Below, in pieces: positions 39,831-41,543 of a stretch of DNA of 41,543 nt. Source of the DNA: JBHHZM01 sp046758065 (GTDB lineage: Bacteria; Pseudomonadota; Alphaproteobacteria; JAAXGF01); NCBI GenBank assembly GCA_046758065.1, contig JBHHZM010000008.1:1-41543 (forward strand), read 5' to 3'. Under the pieces are notes generated by a model. The model did not search any database. It saw only the letters and a program-made list of their open reading frames with translations, and was not told the origin of the DNA. How positions within the stretch are numbered: the first letter of the stretch is position 1; each line of letters begins with the position of its first letter. The translations under genes and the position numbers were made by a program.

Positions 39831-40974
39831 GCCTAGAGAACAAATTCCCGTCACGCGGAGCATAATTACCTGGGCGCGTAAGCGCGCCGGGTTCTCCGTG
39901 GAAGAGGTTGCGGAGAATTTTGCGAAGATCGCAGCATGGGAGGATGAGGATGGAGAAGCATTCCCAACTTACCCGCAGCTCGAACGGCTTGCCGATAAAT
40001 TCAAACTGCCGATAGCAGTTTTCTTCTTTCCCGAGCCACCCGATTTACCACCGATCAGCGAGTCATTCCGTACCCTCCCAGCGAGAGAGTTTGAGCAAAT
40101 TCCTCGGCGGGTGAGATTCCTCCTGAGGAAAGCACAAGCCCTACAACTTAATCTATCTGAGATTTGTCGCGCGCAGAACCCGGCTGAGCGTTTGATTACG
40201 CGCGACCTTGAATTCGCGGACAACGTTCAGCTTGAAGTAATGGCTCGTGAAGTGCGTGCTTACGTTGGTGTCTCACTTGAAGAGCAATGTGCATGGAGCA
40301 CGGATGACGATGCACTTAAGAATTGGCGACAAGCGCTGTCAGATGTAGGCGTGTTTGTGTTCAAAGACGCTTTTCGCGTGCCTGAATTTTCCGGCTTCTG
40401 CCTCTATGATGAGGTCTTCCCGGTTATCTATGTGAACAACAGCGCCGCTAAAACGCGCCAAATTTTTACGTTCTTTCACGAGCTTGCGCATCTGCTGTTT
40501 CACACAAGCGGGATTGATACGATCGAAGATGAGTACATCCCTGCCCTACCCGCTCCCGCACGGCGCATTGAAATACTTTGCAACCGCTTTGCCGCACAAT
40601 TCTTGGTGCCGGAAGCGGCTTTTAGGGCAGCCTTTGCCGGAAACGATGCGAGTGAAGAGACTGCGGAACTTTTGGCTGCCCGCTTTCATGTGAGCCGTGA
40701 ATTCGTCTACCGAAAATTCCTCGATCAAGGAATGATAACGCAAGAGGCCTACATCGAGGCCGCAGATCGTTGGGCAGCTCAACGAGTTCCAGGAGGACCC
40801 GGGGGAGACTTCTATTGGACCAAAATTTCCTACTTAGGACGAGAATACATTCAGCTCGCTTTGAGTGAATATCATCAAAACCGCATAGATCAGAACCAGC
40901 TAGCTGAATACCTCGATTCAAAGCCTCGGCACGTTGGGACTTTGGAAGAGTATTTCTCGCGGGGGGACACATGA
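39829..40974 (+). CDS. XRE-type HTH plus ImmA/IrrE metallopeptidase
   Basis: A 381-residue protein. The N-terminal XRE-like helix-turn-helix (about 8-60: SIITWARKRAGFSVEEVAENF, PTYPQLERLADKFKLPIAVFFF) is followed by a COG2856 domain with HEXXH at His217-His221 (FFHELAHLLFH) and LCNRFAAQFLVPE. Family members cleave or control repressors, and fused versions act as antitoxin-like partners. The DUF4411 gene overlaps its stop by 4 bases. Codon use is clearly AT-richer than the rest of the window, suggesting acquisition. There is no good ribosome binding site at ATG 39829. Confidence 0.9.
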   Translation: MPREQIPVTRSIITWARKRAGFSVEEVAENFAKIAAWEDEDGEAFPTYPQLERLADKFKLPIAVFFFPEPPDLPPISESFRTLPAREFEQIPRRVRFLLRKAQALQLNLSEICRAQNPAERLITRDLEFADNVQLEVMAREVRAYVGVSLEEQCAWSTDDDALKNWRQALSDVGVFVFKDAFRVPEFSGFCLYDEVFPVIYVNNSAAKTRQIFTFFHELAHLLFHTSGIDTIEDEYIPALPAPARRIEILCNRFAAQFLVPEAAFRAAFAGNDASEETAELLAARFHVSREFVYRKFLDQGMITQEAYIEAADRWAAQRVPGGPGGDFYWTKISYLGREYIQLALSEYHQNRIDQNQLAEYLDSKPRHVGTLEEYFSRGDT

Positions 40975-41441
40975 CCTATGTGTTTGACAATTCCCCACTG
41001 TCTACACTATTTAGAAACTACTATCGCCGCCGGTTTCCTACCCTTTGGCAACATTTCGATGAATTAGTCGATAATGGCGACATTGTCTCAACCCGTGAAG
41101 TCCGTCGCGAAATAGAAGACGGGCCGGATGAAAGCCTGCGAGAGTGGGCCGCGCAGAACGGTGAACTTTTCACAATGCCGAACGCCGAAGAAGGAGCGTT
41201 TGTCGCACGAATATATGCTGTTCAACACTTTCAGCAGAACATAGAGCGTCAAAAGATATTGAAGGGCGGCAGGATCGCCGACCCCTTCGTGATAGCCAAG
41301 GCAGCCGTGGCCAACCGTACTGTAGTAACAATGGAACAATGGCGACCAAATGCCGTGAAAATTCCTAATATCTGCGACCACTTCGGCATCCCGTGCATGA
41401 CGCTTGAAGGTTTTATGGAAACCGAAGGCTGGGAATTCTGA
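40971..41441 (+). CDS. DUF4411 family PIN-like protein, probable toxin
   Basis: A 156-residue protein with PIN nuclease features. The acidic residues are Asp6 (YVFDNSPL), Glu43/Glu47 (TREVRREIE), Asp104 (GGRIADPFVIAKA) and Glu122 (TVVTMEQ), with the order and spacing of a PIN active site. DUF4411 proteins usually follow an ImmA/IrrE gene as here (ATGA overlap). The pair looks like a type II toxin-antitoxin-like module, with this gene as RNase toxin by inference. Codon use is AT-rich like its partner. Confidence 0.88.
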   Translation: MTYVFDNSPLSTLFRNYYRRRFPTLWQHFDELVDNGDIVSTREVRREIEDGPDESLREWAAQNGELFTMPNAEEGAFVARIYAVQHFQQNIERQKILKGGRIADPFVIAKAAVANRTVVTMEQWRPNAVKIPNICDHFGIPCMTLEGFMETEGWEF

Positions 41442-41543
41442 TACAGAACTGGCAAATCCCTAACATCACTGAACTTCCCGTTGCTGCCTAATCCCCGTCT
41501 CCATGGCGATGCCGGAACGACGACCGCTTTCGGACGATAGGCC

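Noticed and set aside
1..41543. tRNA, rRNA or CRISPR arrays
   Set aside because: Reading both strands by eye gave no cloverleaf with a CCA-proximal TPsiC motif, no rRNA-like stretch and no regularly spaced repeats. A tRNA scan was not possible here.

Overview
The window is GC-rich, densely packed chromosomal DNA from an alphaproteobacterium, most likely Rhodospirillales-like. The evidence is SAM-II riboswitches, the cox gene order (coxB-ctaD-ctaB-coxF-ctaG-ctaE-DUF983-SURF1), the J-domain/cobS/cobT neighbourhood close to rpmB, a 41-residue bL36, and methylmalonyl-CoA mutase with MeaB. No rRNA, tRNA or CRISPR array was recognised.

Layout. 1-6473: one-carbon and sulfur assimilation: fhs, then metZ and a sulfite reductase/precorrin-2 dehydrogenase pair. 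metZ and the reductase each have a promoter, a SAM-II aptamer and an intrinsic terminator in the leader. The reductase leader also carries a third, variant SAM-II-like aptamer followed by a hairpin that can compete for the ribosome binding site. 6677-12370: an orphan PAS histidine kinase, the threonine-to-glycine pair kbl-tdh, and tldD. 12777-20341: an aa3-type cytochrome oxidase operon ending in an M32 carboxypeptidase. 20342-20656: a scar holding an internally deleted arsR-type gene and its AT-rich palindrome. 20657-29797: a CorC/HlyC-type membrane protein, a DUF2889 protein, an RHH regulator, a J-domain protein, cobS-cobT, two exported hydrolase-like proteins, a queuosine-precursor transporter and rpmB. 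29884-36013: meaB and the mutase gene on the minus strand, separated by an oppositely oriented HPr-rel-A cassette: a Tat-type mini-peptide, a PqqD-like protein, an HprK-related kinase and a nucleotidyltransferase. 36133-39117: an IS256-type remnant against rpmJ, a secreted peptidoglycan-binding repeat protein and a membrane-anchored aspartic protease. 39118-41441: a long non-coding stretch with a repeated 16-mer, then an AT-richer, probably acquired ImmA/IrrE-DUF4411 pair.

How it fits together. The riboswitches would let SAM shut down both sulfide supply (sulfite reductase and the dehydrogenase that makes its siroheme) and its incorporation (MetZ). kbl-tdh yields glycine and acetyl-CoA, and fhs charges formate onto tetrahydrofolate. 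The cox operon holds three oxidase subunits plus heme and copper assembly factors. CobST supplies cobaltochelatase subunits for the B12 that the mutase uses and MeaB protects.

The best candidates for something poorly described are the tandem riboswitch leader at 3497-3771 and the mini-peptide/kinase/nucleotidyltransferase cassette at 31014-33843.
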